Source: Laccaria trichodermophora (taxonomy: Eukaryota > Basidiomycota > Agaricomycetes > Agaricales > Hydnangiaceae). Taken from it: a stretch of 64,000 nt of DNA. The position numbers were made by a program, and so were the translations under genes. The notes under the pieces are model-generated. The model had not been told where the DNA came from. It was given only the letters and a program-made list of their open reading frames with translations, and searched no databases. Position 1 is the first letter of the stretch. Every line of letters starts with the position of its first letter. Of this stretch, positions 45,745-56,971 are shown piece by piece. The DNA lies in NCBI GenBank assembly GCA_018417955.1, contig JACTVC010000009.1, positions 682,001 to 746,000 on the forward strand. Direction: 5' to 3'.

Positions 45745-47225
45745 TCAAAGCTTTGCTTTGGTTTCTAAATTAATTCCTCGTTCCTCCAAGACAATCTTGG
45801 CTAATTTCCCAACGACGGGAAATCCAGAGACATGAAGGTAGGCATGTTCCGAGCTCGCTTGACGGCGGGCGTATCGAGCTGCAATTCCTTGAGAGATTAC
45901 AGCGAGCTAAGGAGTCATGAGTTACGATATACCCCATGTAGAGAGATAGCACTGACTCGGAAGAGCATCCAACTCCGAACGAACACCATCTCTGGAATGG
46001 GGTATGGCTGTGATGTGAGTCGGCAGTATTCTCTTTCAAGATCTTCAAGTTGGATAGGGACATCGACTGTGGTATTCTTATAGCCCCGCATGGTAAACGT
46101 GCCCGTTGATGGGATATCTCTCATATCAATTGACCAGGGCTGGGTGAGGTTCCCAAGGTCTGCAAGCTGTCTTGATAAGCATGATTCGGATCGAGTGTCA
46201 AGACTTGAGGACTCACGGGACTACCTAGAGTACACAACTCCCAATCAAGAATGCCAATAACCCGATTTTCAGTTGGATGGAAAATCAGATTGTCGAGCTT
46301 ATAATCTCCATGGACGATGCGGAGGCCAGTCTTCCTTTCATCTGGGAGATTACTGCGATACCACGCAATGAGCTCGTCGAAGTAAGGAATATTCCCAGTG
46401 GCTTTCCCCGTTTCAACATCTGTCGCTGCCGCCTGTGCGCTTGAGACTCGAGAAAGGGACTTGATTTGTCGGGGGAAATAATCAGTCGGAGGGCCGAACT
46501 TTGAGAGACCCACTTCTGCAGGGTTTATGGATCCAAGTGCAGCAAGTGCTCGCACTGCCGAAAGCCAGCTATGTAATACAATCAGACCTGAAGAGTGGGA
46601 GGGACATCAGAGCCTACCATTCACGTCGATCTGGTGGGGGCACCTCAAGCATTCTTGTATCTGTAAAGATGCGTCCGTCCAAAAACTCCATGATGTAGAA
46701 AGGTGTCCCGACCACGGAAACATCCTCGCAGAGCAGTATTGGTTCTGGTATCGGAATCCTTTTTTCTGGTGGAGTTTTCGGGTTTGTGTTGTTTCCATGC
46801 AGTGCAGCTAACATGGCGTATTCTCGTTCAACTTGATGAGCGGTCTTCGACAGGAGCTGTCCCGCAGGCTTTTTCCGCAGAACGAAGCGAGTTTTCCTAA
46901 AACGAGTTATACGTTGTTTTCAGACGAACGCGACGGCTGGCCTTACTTCGCATCTGTCAGAAAGTACGTGGGGTTTGACTAGCGAACGTGAAGACAACCT
47001 AACAAGGTAAACGAGAGAAGACAATGTAGTTACCTGACCAAACTGGAAGTCATCAGCGAAAGTACCTATGCCATTGGCAATGCTTACTTTGAACTGCTTG
47101 ACGGTAACAGGGGTTTGGATTGTTCCAGTATTGTTGGCGAGGTAGGTATTTAGCTTTTCGACGTCGATAGTTGCCCTGACCTCGCCGTACTCGCCACCTA
47201 TCTTCTTGGAGGCACTGGGGGACAT
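45745..47225 (-). CDS. ACAD10/11-type phosphotransferase (APH fold) with a PTS1 tail
   Basis: The start at 47225 gives [20 protein letters not shown]. Kinase-fold segments follow: SNPTYFLTD with [22 protein letters not shown], a hinge region with [13 protein letters not shown], the catalytic loop [14 protein letters not shown] (near 46315-46275) and [11 protein letters not shown] (the DFG equivalent). This is the aminoglycoside-phosphotransferase-like domain that is fused to acyl-CoA dehydrogenase in animal ACAD10/11 and stands alone in many fungi. The animal domain phosphorylates 4-hydroxyacyl-CoAs. The C terminus reads [14 protein letters not shown] and ends KAKL at the TGA (45745-45747). 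AKL fits the peroxisomal PTS1 signal. I infer a peroxisomal step in hydroxy-fatty-acid breakdown. Confidence 0.87.
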
Positions 47226-47477
47226 ATTTAAATCTCAAAGACCGAAGATGGAAGTTCTCCAATGGAGTCTGGATATTGCAATGATTTAAAGAGTGGAATC
47301 GGCTATCAATAGCCGTACATAACCGAAAGGCATCTTCACAAGGCGTGACTCGATTGGACGTGGCACATAGTAACATACACGTGATGCTTGTCCGGCATCA
47401 GCCGTTGGCAAAACGAAACTGATTACATACACCAGCGGAAAAATTTGAGGTTGACCTTTTCTTTTCCTCATACCACC

Positions 47478-49947
47478 ATGTTCTCTGCTGCTCGTTCTCT
47501 CCGCTCTGCTGTTCCCCGGGTTGGCCAATATGCCGTCAGTCTCTAAGCTATTAATCCCGGACTTCCCTTAACTCTTCTTTACACTTTGCAGTCCATACCA
47601 CGGCACACGGTTGCGCGAAACATGAATTCCAAAGTCAATGGTCAGTACACTTGATGCCTATTGAACCCAGATTGCTCATGCAAGTTGAGCAGGCCCCGTA
47701 GTCGGTATAGATTTGGGCACGACAAATTCATGCGTGGCGGTCATGGAAGGCAAAAGTGCCCGCGTCATCGAGAATGCGGAGGGTGCAAGGACAACACCGT
47801 CAGTGGTTGCGTTCACTCAGCACGGGGAGCGTCTAGTTGGCCTTCCCGCCAAGCGTCAGGCAGTCGTCAACTCGGTTAACACCGTTTTTGCATTCAAACG
47901 TCTTATTGGTCGCCAATTCAAGGACAAGGAAGTTCAAGACGACATGACTCACTGGTAAATCACTTTATACTACATTATTTCATCCATCTCATGTATCCTT
48001 GTCTAGGCCTTTCAAAATCGTGGCAAAGCCTGATGGCCGCCCTGTTGTTGAGGTTCAGGATAATGGCACGAAGACCTATGTATGTATCTTTTGGATAATG
48101 TTTCCTGCAGTTACTTATGTGGACGTAGTCTGCTGAAGAGCTCTCTTCGATGGTTCTTGTAAAGATGAAGGAAACCGCGGAACAGTACCTCAACAAGAAG
48201 GTTAAGTAAGTTGATATCTCCTGCGTTATAATGTAACTTGGTTTGACATTCAATCATTAGCCACGCTGTGATCACCGTCCCGGCTTACTTCAATGACGCT
48301 CAGCGACAAGCTACCAAGGATGCGGGTCAAATTGCTGGCCTCGATGTTCTCCGCGTGATCAACGAACCTACAGCAGCCGCTCTGGCATACGGTCTCGATC
48401 GGGCAGATTCGTCGGTCATTGCTGTTTACGATTTGGGAGGCGGCACTTTCGATATCTCTATTCTGGAAATGCAGAAGGGAGTATTTGAAGTAAAGTCAAC
48501 CAATGGAGATACTCATTTGGGTGGTGAAGACTTCGACGTTGTTCTAGTGGAGCACCTTCTCAACGAGTTCAAATCGGAATCGGGCATGGATCTGAAGAAT
48601 GACCGAATGGCAATCCAACGTGTTCGTGAAGCTGCCGAAAAGGCCAAGATTGAATTGTCGTCGACCACGCAAACCGAAATCAATCTTCCTTTCATCACAG
48701 CTGATGCCTCGGGTCCCAAGCATGTCAATAAGAAGCTGAATCGTTCTCAGTTTGAAGCTCTCGTCGCTCCTCTTGTTCAACGCACCATTGAGCCTTGCAA
48801 GAAAGCTCTGAGCGATGCCGGTGTCAAGGCCCACGAGATAAACGAAGTTATTCTTGTGGGTGGTATGACTCGCATGCCCAAGGTCGCCGAAACCGTCAAG
48901 AGCATCTTTGGTCGGGAGCCAAGCAAGGGCGTCAACCCTGACGAGGCCGTCGCCATTGGTGCTTCCATTCAGGGTGGCGTGCTGGCAGGGAACGTGACCG
49001 ACATTTTGCTTCTTGATGTAACACCTCTGTCTCTTGGTATGTTATTACTTGCCTTCGCATCATTCTCGTGTTTAAACATTGTCAGGTATCGAGACGCTTG
49101 GTGGTATCATGACCAAGTTGATCAGCCGGAATACTACCATCCCAACCAAGAAGTCTCAAGTGTTCTCTACTGCCGCTGATGGACAAACTGCCATTGAGGT
49201 CAAGATTTACCAGGGCGAGCGAGAGCTTGTTCGGGATAACAAACTCCTTGGAAACTTTAATTTGGTTGGCATTCCTCCTGCCCCTAAGGGTGTCCCTCAA
49301 ATTGAGATCACCTTCGACATCGATGCTGGTAAGTATTCGCAACTAGTCAAACATCAGATTCTTACCACTTTCGGTGTCCATTTAGACGGTATTGTCAACG
49401 TTGGGGCGAAGGACAAGGCTACAGGCAAGGACCAGTCAATGACCATTGCCTCATCGTCCGGCCTCAGCGACAAGGACATTGAGAAGATGGTTGCTGATGC
49501 TGAACAATTTGCCGAGACTGATAAGGCTCGCAGGGCCTTGATTGAAGAGGGGAACAAGGCTGATTCCGTCTGCGCCGATACCGAGAAAGGTTTGTTTCTT
49601 GTATGACAATAATGCTGCCAACCTGATCCACTTCGCTAGCCATGACCGAGTTCAAAGACCAGCTCGACGCAACCGAGAAGGATAAGGTCACCAAGCTCGT
49701 AAGTGAACTGCGTGAGCTCGCGGAGAAGGCCAAGGTTGGAGATGCATCGGTCACCGCTGACACCGTTCGGGAGAAGATTAGTGAGACACAGCAGGCGTCG
49801 TTGGGTCTCTTCCAGAAGGTGCGTAATCGGGGGGGGGTTGCAATTCGTAAGCAACTCATTTGGATTTGACAGGTATACGAGAAACGTGCTGCTGAGAATG
49901 CCTCTTCTGAGCAACCTTCCGAACCTAAGGAGGAGAAGAAGGATTAA
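47478..49947 (+). CDS. SSC1: Mitochondrial HSP70 (SSC1/mortalin type)
   Basis: The N terminus [19 protein letters not shown] and the next exon ([14 protein letters not shown]) form a basic, acid-free import signal. The ATPase domain starts [18 protein letters not shown] and has [66 protein letters not shown] and [13 protein letters not shown]. The substrate-binding domain has [20 protein letters not shown] and [17 protein letters not shown]. The lid is helical and ends EPKEEKKD at TAA 49945-49947. This is the mitochondrial motor and folding chaperone that drives protein import. An intron of about 57 bases lies near 49324-49385, and length and motifs are normal for the family. No clean heat-shock element is visible in the 252-base upstream gap. 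Confidence 0.96.
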
Positions 49948-50259
49948 GTTACTTTGCTTCACCATCATTGTTTAGAGCTTTGGGCTGCGCGTTCGACTTG
50001 CTTGCTTACGGTCAACCCATATTCCACTCACTTATCCTCATGTCAAAAGTATCGACAACTTGCATACCTTACTTATCAGCTATTATCCCTCCCCACTCAG
50101 CCACGACAACTGTAACTACTTAGGCATCATGTACATTATATTCACATAACTACAGTTATTATTTCATTTCGGAGCACACGCCTGCAATTCGCTTCATCAC
50201 TTCAGCATTATCTAAGCTCTCGTCCAGAAGGGACTGGCAGAACGACTTTCGCAGAGTCA

Positions 50260-51841
50260 ATGAAGTTGCACAATTTACCCCATGATGTCCTTCTACATGT
50301 CCTTGGATTTTGTGACCTGAAGACTGGAATATCATTCTCAATGGTCTGTGTCATCTGCAGCAGTCAAATGTAGTTAACTAAACACTTGACTTCTATTAGG
50401 TTTGCTCTACGTTCCATGCATTGCTTGAAAAACGTAGCTTTTGGATCACTTGCTTGACAAAAACCCGCTTATCAAAACCCATTCCCTGTCTTTTACACGA
50501 GGACTTGACGACGCACGACCTAGCGAGCCTCAAGCGTATAGCATTACAATCTCTTCGTCTTGAGCGCAACTGGGACCTTCCCAAGCCACAGATTATCGGA
50601 TCCATCAAGACGGTAAAGTTGGGGATTCGACCTAAATTTGATATCGTCTTCCAAGTTCCTGGCACGGAGCTATATGTTCTTCATGCTCGTCCTAAAGGTT
50701 TTGTGACGTGCTGGGATATAGGACTAGGAAAAGCTGTATGTCCACCTGTCCATGTTGCCAAGGCGATACTGGATGTATCGCCTGGTCAAGATCAGCCCGG
50801 GCGGTTCTCGATGGGATTGCTCGTTAACGATGGGGACGTCAATGCTCCGTGAGTACTGTAGTTTTACTATTGTGGCACATTTCAGATATTGATCAAACTT
50901 TAAGCAATCTCTCCCTCGTCATTGTTTGTCTGGAGTATAGCCTTTCGACCGCCAAAGTTCAGATAGTTTTCCGTCATTATCTTTCACCTCTATTTTGCCA
51001 TTGGGCAGTATTTATGACAAAAGAGATTGTTGGCGTTCTTCGCTGCGATGTATCGAAGAGGGACCCGACCATCGACCTACTTGCACTCAATATATCATCG
51101 AAAAAGATGACGATGGTAAAAACGGACATTCCTTACAATGTGGGTGACGTGGGTCTTCTTGTATCCGACCTATACCTGTACTCAGCGATCATACAGCCAT
51201 CTAATGCTAATGAAGACGGTCATTCGGCTACATCGGCCTGCGACGGCGACATTTTCATTTTAATAGAACACGGGAGCACGTCCGTTTCGTTCTGCTGTCC
51301 CAAGGAATACTTTCCACACGACAGCGATAATTCATGCCCAGACGAATCGTTCCTGCGGTGCAACGCTGCCGCGCTCCGTATTCTAGACGGATCCGGAATG
51401 CGATATCACGCGGAGGGGGCTTTATCCTCGGATTCATTCTATGACGTGCCTGCGGTCTCTATGCATAGTGTCGTCTCCCCGGAGGGACCTATCATCCATA
51501 TACGCTTTTGGACCAGATCTGCAGGCAGCCCAAAGACCCTGTCATTACTTCAATCTGCAAATGTTCGCGGCGTACTCCATGATTCACCAGGTTCAGCCTG
51601 GCAGTTGATGCTGATCCCGCATTCCGGAAGACAAGTTCTTTTGGTTGCGAAATCCAACGAGGACGTGGTCCTACGGCTTGTCCGATACAATCCCGAAAAA
51701 TCGGCAGCATCTGTTCATGAACTTGAACTCCCTCCGTCCATCGACCTGTCTCTCATTTACAGTCTCGGTTTAGACGATCACCGTGGCGTGATATCTTTAT
51801 TCGATGGACGAGGCAACCTATATGCAATTCCTTATGCTTGA
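50260..51841 (+). CDS. F-box domain protein with beta-propeller-like C-terminal part
   Basis: The start at 50260 gives MKLHNLPHDVLLHVLGFCDL. An intron (about 50344-50399) follows FSM, then VCSTFHALLEKRSFWI; together this is an F-box, which links targets to the Skp1-cullin ligase. The rest of about 400 residues (VFQVPGTELYVLHARPKGFV with TCWDIG, then VVSPEGPIIHIRFWTR and GVISLFDGRGNLYAIP) looks like repeated beta strands that could form a propeller for substrate binding. Such proteins are common in Agaricomycetes. The substrate is unknown. Confidence 0.8.
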
Positions 51842-51974
51842 CAAACAACTCATCTTGCTAGATAGAAACCAGTTCCCATTATATACCCATGCAACTCAGT
51901 TTAACGGAAATGTACTGTAAATATATGCTATGCGCCAGCGGTAATCACCGATGAAAGAAAGCTACGATGGCCCT

Positions 51975-52748
51975 CTATCGTTCTGATGGCTGGAAACGAG
52001 TGTAGTATTGTTTCGTTTGAGCCTCCACCATTTCCTGCGTAGATTCGGGAAGGTCTTCAACGAAGCGGCCTGCATAAGGAGGGATGAGGTCATCAACTAA
52101 GCAAATAGAGGAGGCAGTTGTGACCTGGGGAGCCAGAGAAAAGCGCCAGGGCTGGTATGACTGTGTTCGGTGGTACTATTGTGTTATCTGCGATCTTTGC
52201 ACAGTCCTTGATGATTGTAAACTTTCCCTAGTAAAGTTGAGAAACAGAGGTTTATGGAAGGTGTAAGAGACTTGCAATAACGCAATTTTTCCCAATCTCG
52301 ACATGGTTTCCTATTGTCGCAGCCTCGACGACAGAGTTTGCGCCAATATGGACGTGGTCGCCTATCTTCATAGGATAATAATTGAAGTTTCCGCGGTATG
52401 TCTTGTAGGGTGGTCTTGTTGAATTTTGTCAATCGTTGACGCCGGCAGCGAGTAGAAGGAACAGACCTCATCACACACCCCTCCCCCACTAGACAATATC
52501 TGCCCAGAGAGATGACAACAGCATGTCCCGGTCCTGTTCGTCTGAGATCGCCACGAATTATTGCGCCACTGGATATGATTGTCTTTCCACCAAGGATGAT
52601 ATTTTGTGGCCCAGCGATCGTTGCGCGACGCGATACCTTGTTTCCTGTATCCTAAGGATACGACGCGTCATAGAGGGATTTGAGCAGATATTCCGTCGCG
52701 TACTGTCTCGATAAATTCAGCTTTGGAGTAGATGATTGGCGGTTCCAT
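51975..52748 (-). CDS. DCTN5: Dynactin subunit 5 (p25), left-handed beta helix
   Basis: The start at 52748 gives [20 protein letters not shown]. Hexapeptide-type repeats of the left-handed beta helix follow: [67 protein letters not shown] and [20 protein letters not shown]. Then come [20 protein letters not shown] and the tail [14 protein letters not shown] before TAG at 51975-51977. This order fits DCTN5, part of the pointed-end cap of dynactin, the dynein adaptor. An intron of 48 nt (52228-52275) starts with GC instead of GT (GCAAGT); reading through it gives a stop, so splicing is required. It is divergent from the TMEM70-like gene with 71 bases between start codons. Confidence 0.9.
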
Positions 52749-52819
52749 TTCAAAGTGTCGGATGAGATGAAAGCCAAGAGGCTCAGCCTTGCACACGGCA
52801 GCTCTCTCATTCCCACCAG
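52749..52819. promoter_or_regulatory. Very short divergent promoter, DCTN5 / TMEM70-like gene
   Basis: Only 71 bases lie between two oppositely directed start codons. Both genes are well supported, so the promoter must be shared or must overlap coding sequence. No TATA box is visible. Confidence 0.5.
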
Positions 52820-53699
52820 ATGCTTCCCTTTAGACCCAATGGTCACCAGCTCCTTGGTTGCTTGCGTCGACCTCCCAGGCTGCTGGTCGTCGGCCTTCGC
52901 AGCGGTGCACGATTGACCCAACGTCGTGATCCATTGAACGCTCAGGCTCGCAACTTTTCGTTCTCCTGCGTGCACCGGTCTGACACACCCAACCAAACCA
53001 TTAATACGCCTCCACTCTCATCTCAACCTCAGGCTCCCGGTATATACAATGGACCTCTCACTGCTACTTTCCGCCGCCTGAAAGTTTTTTCACTGGCGTC
53101 TTTCGGTCTCTCTGTAACGCTCGCCCCATTTATGTTCTTGGTGGAATCCAACCTCCCTCTCAGCGCCCGTTTCGCCCTCGCTTCCATAGCGACTGGAACC
53201 TCAGGATTGAGCACTTTTCTTGTTGCATGGTGCGCCAAGCCCTATGTCACAAGTCTGAACCGCATAATTTCGGAGGATAAAACGGAATTACTCGAGTTGA
53301 CTACCATAACTTTGACACTTCGTCCTCTGGTCACAAGGGTTCGTCTGTTCTACGCTATGTGCCTTTACGCCCTTTAACAACAATACGGTAGGTTTATGAC
53401 CCATGCTTCCTTATCGAGACGAAACGACCCATGGCGAAGTGGGAGTTGGCGGATTCTATCGTGGTGTCGCCAAACAAACAGGAATCAGCTCTTCCTGGTC
53501 TAGAGGAAACGGTGGCAGAGACACGAGATAAAAATGGCACCATTATCGGAAGATGGGTTGTCCGGTGGGGAGAAAATGGGCAAGGCACTTGCCATCAAGT
53601 AGGGCGTGTCGTTCGGTGCGCCCCCAGTTTTTGCTCGTTATAGAGTTGCTTACGCGGGGTTTCAGCTACTTCAATGTACATGAGGAGCTACTGCGATGA
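52820..53699 (+). CDS. TMEM70-like mitochondrial membrane protein
   Basis: The start at 52820 gives MLPFRPNGHQLLGCLRRPPR, a basic mitochondrial signal. Then comes GIYNGPLTATFRRLKVFSLA, leading into two membrane helices (FSLASFGLSVTLAPFMFLV and ARFALASIATGTSGLSTFLV), with WCAKPYVTSLNRI after them. An intron (about 53338-53393) leads to VYDPCFLIETKRPMAKWELA, and a last intron leads to YFNVHEELLR with TGA at 53697-53699. Human TMEM70 helps assemble the ATP synthase c-ring. This fungal relative is named by architecture and by the GPLTATFRRLK and SGLSTFLVAWCAKPYV pattern. It may act in complex V assembly, by inference. Confidence 0.8.
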
Positions 53700-54249
53700 G
53701 TTATGCGGAAGGCGAAGTCATGAGGAGATGTCGAAATACCACCTTCAGCCAGTTTCAACATGATGCAAGCTTGGGTTTAAATTTTAGGCTACCCCCTTAA
53801 GCCATTTTTCGCAACTCTGTTGATCTCCTTTCCACGATCATGGATTTTCTGGCTTCCGTGGCTGCTGCATGACCTCCAAATCCACATTGCATTTTTCTAC
53901 ACGCACAAGAGTGAAATATGCTGTAACTCATCTTCATAATTGCCGATATTCGGATCTCTATCTATTACCAACAAACCATTCGTTGCCCGCTGCTATACAT
54001 TCACTCGAGAGCACGGGGACTGGTAAAGCAAATTTACCCCTTTATCGAATGAGGCGGGTAAGTGAATTGCATGCTTGGGATGGCGGCTTTCCGCCTCTAC
54101 TGATCAACATAGTTCCACAGCACAAAACAAATGTCACCCGATCTAGGGGAGGTATATAAATCTAATCTGCATTTTATCAGGAGAGGGCAAAAAGAAATTC
54201 GACGATGCATCTCACATCTATGTAATGACCTGCAGATGCCAACATCATT
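53700..54249. other. Intergenic stretch
   Basis: No gene seen. It is the gap between the TMEM70-like stop and the end of the convergent cytochrome b2-like gene. Open frames here are short and have no family signal. Confidence 0.4.
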
Positions 54250-56641
54250 CTACAACTTCGACTTCGTGTCACGTAACCTGGCGTGTCGCATGCTCTCGTC
54301 TATTAGACAGATATGTTACATATCTATATTCCAGACAACCTCAAGCAAATGACTCACAATTGCTTTCGTATAATTTGTCGCTTGGAACAGCCACGAGATG
54401 CGAATGGATATTTGAGGCATCCACCAGGTTGGGAGCGAGATCAGCGACGTTTCGAGCACCAAGAAGGCGCATGTTCATCTCAAACTCGTCCTATGCATGT
54501 CAATAGCGTACCTATGAAGAAAAATGTTCGATAATCCACTTACATGCAGTATTTGCAAGGCCCTTTCAACTCCTTTGCTACCATACGACGAAAAGGCATA
54601 TAAAAATGGACGACCGATTCCCACTTGACAAATTAGAAAAAGCACGGGGATAAGGTCGGAAGGAAGTACCAGCTGTTGCCCCTAGAGCAACTGCTTTAAT
54701 GACATCAGTCGCCCTGCGTACCCCTCCGTCCACGAATAGTTGGAATTTTTCGTTTGGGAATGTCAACCCGCGATGACGCTTGAGGTATTCGGTAACCTCG
54801 ACAAGGACTTCAACACCTGATCGAGCAAAGTCCAGTTGACGGCCACCATGATTGGAAAGCACAACACCGGCGAGACCGAGATCATAGGCTTTCAAAGCGT
54901 CCTTTTTTCAAACTAGGTAAAAATTCGAGAGAATAACAATGAAAGCTGACCTCCCATCGTTGAACGCCTTTCAAGATTAGGGGCACTATAAAGAGGAAAA
55001 GATCAAAGAAGCACAAATCTTCAGTGGTTTACTCACTCTTGGTAATGCTTTTAAACCATTCGAGATCCTTCCAGTTTAAGCCGGGGTCGATAAAAGACTA
55101 GTGATGTTGTTAGCTTCATTCCAAACGAGCAATGAACCCTACATGCACTAATTGCTCGTGCTGCTCCCTGGGAGCGATCGACACCTCTCGAACCTGCCTT
55201 ACTGACTTCTGAGGGATCTTCAGCTTCAAATTTCATCCGCATGTCCTGAGAGGCAATGGATATCGAGTAATGATGTCAATGTGGAGTATCTCACTTTCTC
55301 CCGACGTCCCAGTTGCGGAGCATCGACGGTAATAAACAGACCTCGGATTCCCCGCTTCTCCGCGTGTTGTACAAGCCGCTTTGTTATACTCCTGTCTCTG
55401 TTGACGTACCTGAAATATACACTATTGAGAAATGAACCGCACAAATGGGGGGAAGGTCCTCACAACTGCAAAAATTGTACCTGGCCTGGTTCAGCAGCAT
55501 CCACCAATTCGTCGAAGGAGCAAGACGCCAACGTAGGTATCTATTGATGTCTGTGAGATGATTAATCGTTGGGACATGGAAATTCATCACCATCTGGATT
55601 ACTCCATGTTTGGCCGCTGCTCTAGTGAGGTTGAGTTCCCCATCTGGGTGACCTAATTTCCCTAGAGCGGTTGCTGTCTGAGGAATAGTTTGTTTCTCTT
55701 CGCACCATATTCTCGGCTTGATACTCACTATATAGACGGGCATACTCGACTTGTATCCCAAGATCTTGGTGGACCAGTCGACTTTAGTAACGTCCACAAG
55801 TATTCTGGGCCGAAACCATATTCTGGAAACAAACGCTAAGCCCATCGAAAATTTGTCAAGAAAGAGAGAGAAGATTACCTGTGATACGCAGCATGATTCT
55901 CCCTGGTTGTAATTTCATCATCCGCGGCAGAAGAGTAATATGCCCATGCTTTTTCTGGCATAGTTTGCCTTGCAATGGCCTGCGAGGTAAGATACGACGA
56001 AGACCGTTCTTCCGTTGACATACCTCAAAGTCATGGAGGTTCAGGATCTCATCCAATGGAGGCCTATTAGCGACGCGCTCCTGACGGGCCTTCTCCTCGT
56101 CTGTGATTTTGACGTGCACCTTGTCCACCGTAGAAGGCTCGACAAGACCCAAACTTTAGACCCACGTCATAAAGGTACGATTTGAACGGCTGGGTACGTA
56201 CTGCTTTTCAGGCGGCAGGTTGGTCGTAATTGCATCAGGTGGGTGGATTGGTTCATATTCTTCACTGAAAGTTGCCAAACATCAGTTGCGACCAAGGAAA
56301 TCTCGCTTTCACGTACGTAGCGTCCTTCCCCGCATATTTTAGGATGATTTTGCTACCACCTGCAGCATTCGACTTAGCAGAATGGGGGAATGCCTAAGCA
56401 CGTTGAATTCACCTGGGTGCTCTATGGAGTTCGATGATATGCCTCAGTCAAAAGAAAAATAATAGCCAACCGACACTCACCATCCAGAAACTCAGTGACA
56501 TCGTAAACTTTGCCTAAGCACCCATAAACCTCAGGACAAAATGGGTGGCAAGATTTTCGCACCATGAACGATAATCCAACAACTCTCCCGGCTGTTATGT
56601 TTTGCCACTTCCTGCCCCGATATTAGCTTCCCGGGATTCAT
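54250..56641 (-). CDS. Cytochrome b2-type L-lactate dehydrogenase (cytochrome b5 plus FMN domain) with a PTS1 tail
   Basis: The start at 56641 gives MNPGKLISGQEVAKHNSRES and CWIIVHG, then GKVYDVTEFLDEHPGGSKII and LKYAGKDA. This is a cytochrome b5 domain with the heme-binding HPGG. EHPG is made from a 9-base exon (56413-56421). The FMN domain follows: HRIWFRPRILVDVTKVDWST, IPTLASCSFDELVDA, LQLYVNRDRSITKRLVQHAE, IRGLFITVDAPQLGRREKDM, SNHGGRQLD with the active His and Arg (near 54860), and GRPFLYAF. The last exons give DEFEMNMRLLGARNVADLAP and NYESMRHARLRDTKSKL before TAG at 54250-54252. The known yeast enzyme oxidises lactate in the mitochondrial intermembrane space. This one lacks an import-like N terminus and ends SKL, so I infer a peroxisomal form. 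Confidence 0.9.
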
Positions 56642-56971
56642 TTCGACTCAAGTCCAGTAGTAGATTTGTTAAGTGGGGTAATTCACTTGGGTTCAGAGAG
56701 TCAACAAGTCACAGCCAGCAATGTGGACAAAAGAGAAGAGCCTGTATGACTCAGACCACGATTGCAACTCCACAATCCGCCGTGGTTGAAGAAGTTGGGA
56801 ACACCGTTCAGATCGCCGGCCCGGTCAAGCCGACAACACGATATCTACTACCACAGCCATACTACGAGTGTGCTCAAGGGTCTCACTGGCTCAACGTTGA
56901 TAAAGATATCCATACGATTGCGATTGAGGGGGGAGGACTCTACAAACGTTTTTCCAACATGGTCTAGTAGG

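Noticed and set aside
47226..47477. Heat-shock elements upstream of mitochondrial HSP70
   Set aside because: A GAAGTTC word near 47251 has the wrong spacing, and no set of three GAA/TTC units is present.
56602..56967. Plus-strand frame of 121 codons overlapping the starts of two minus-strand genes
   Set aside because: It lies opposite the cytochrome b5 first exon and the end of the F-box/LRR gene, has no family signal, and its composition follows the minus-strand codons.
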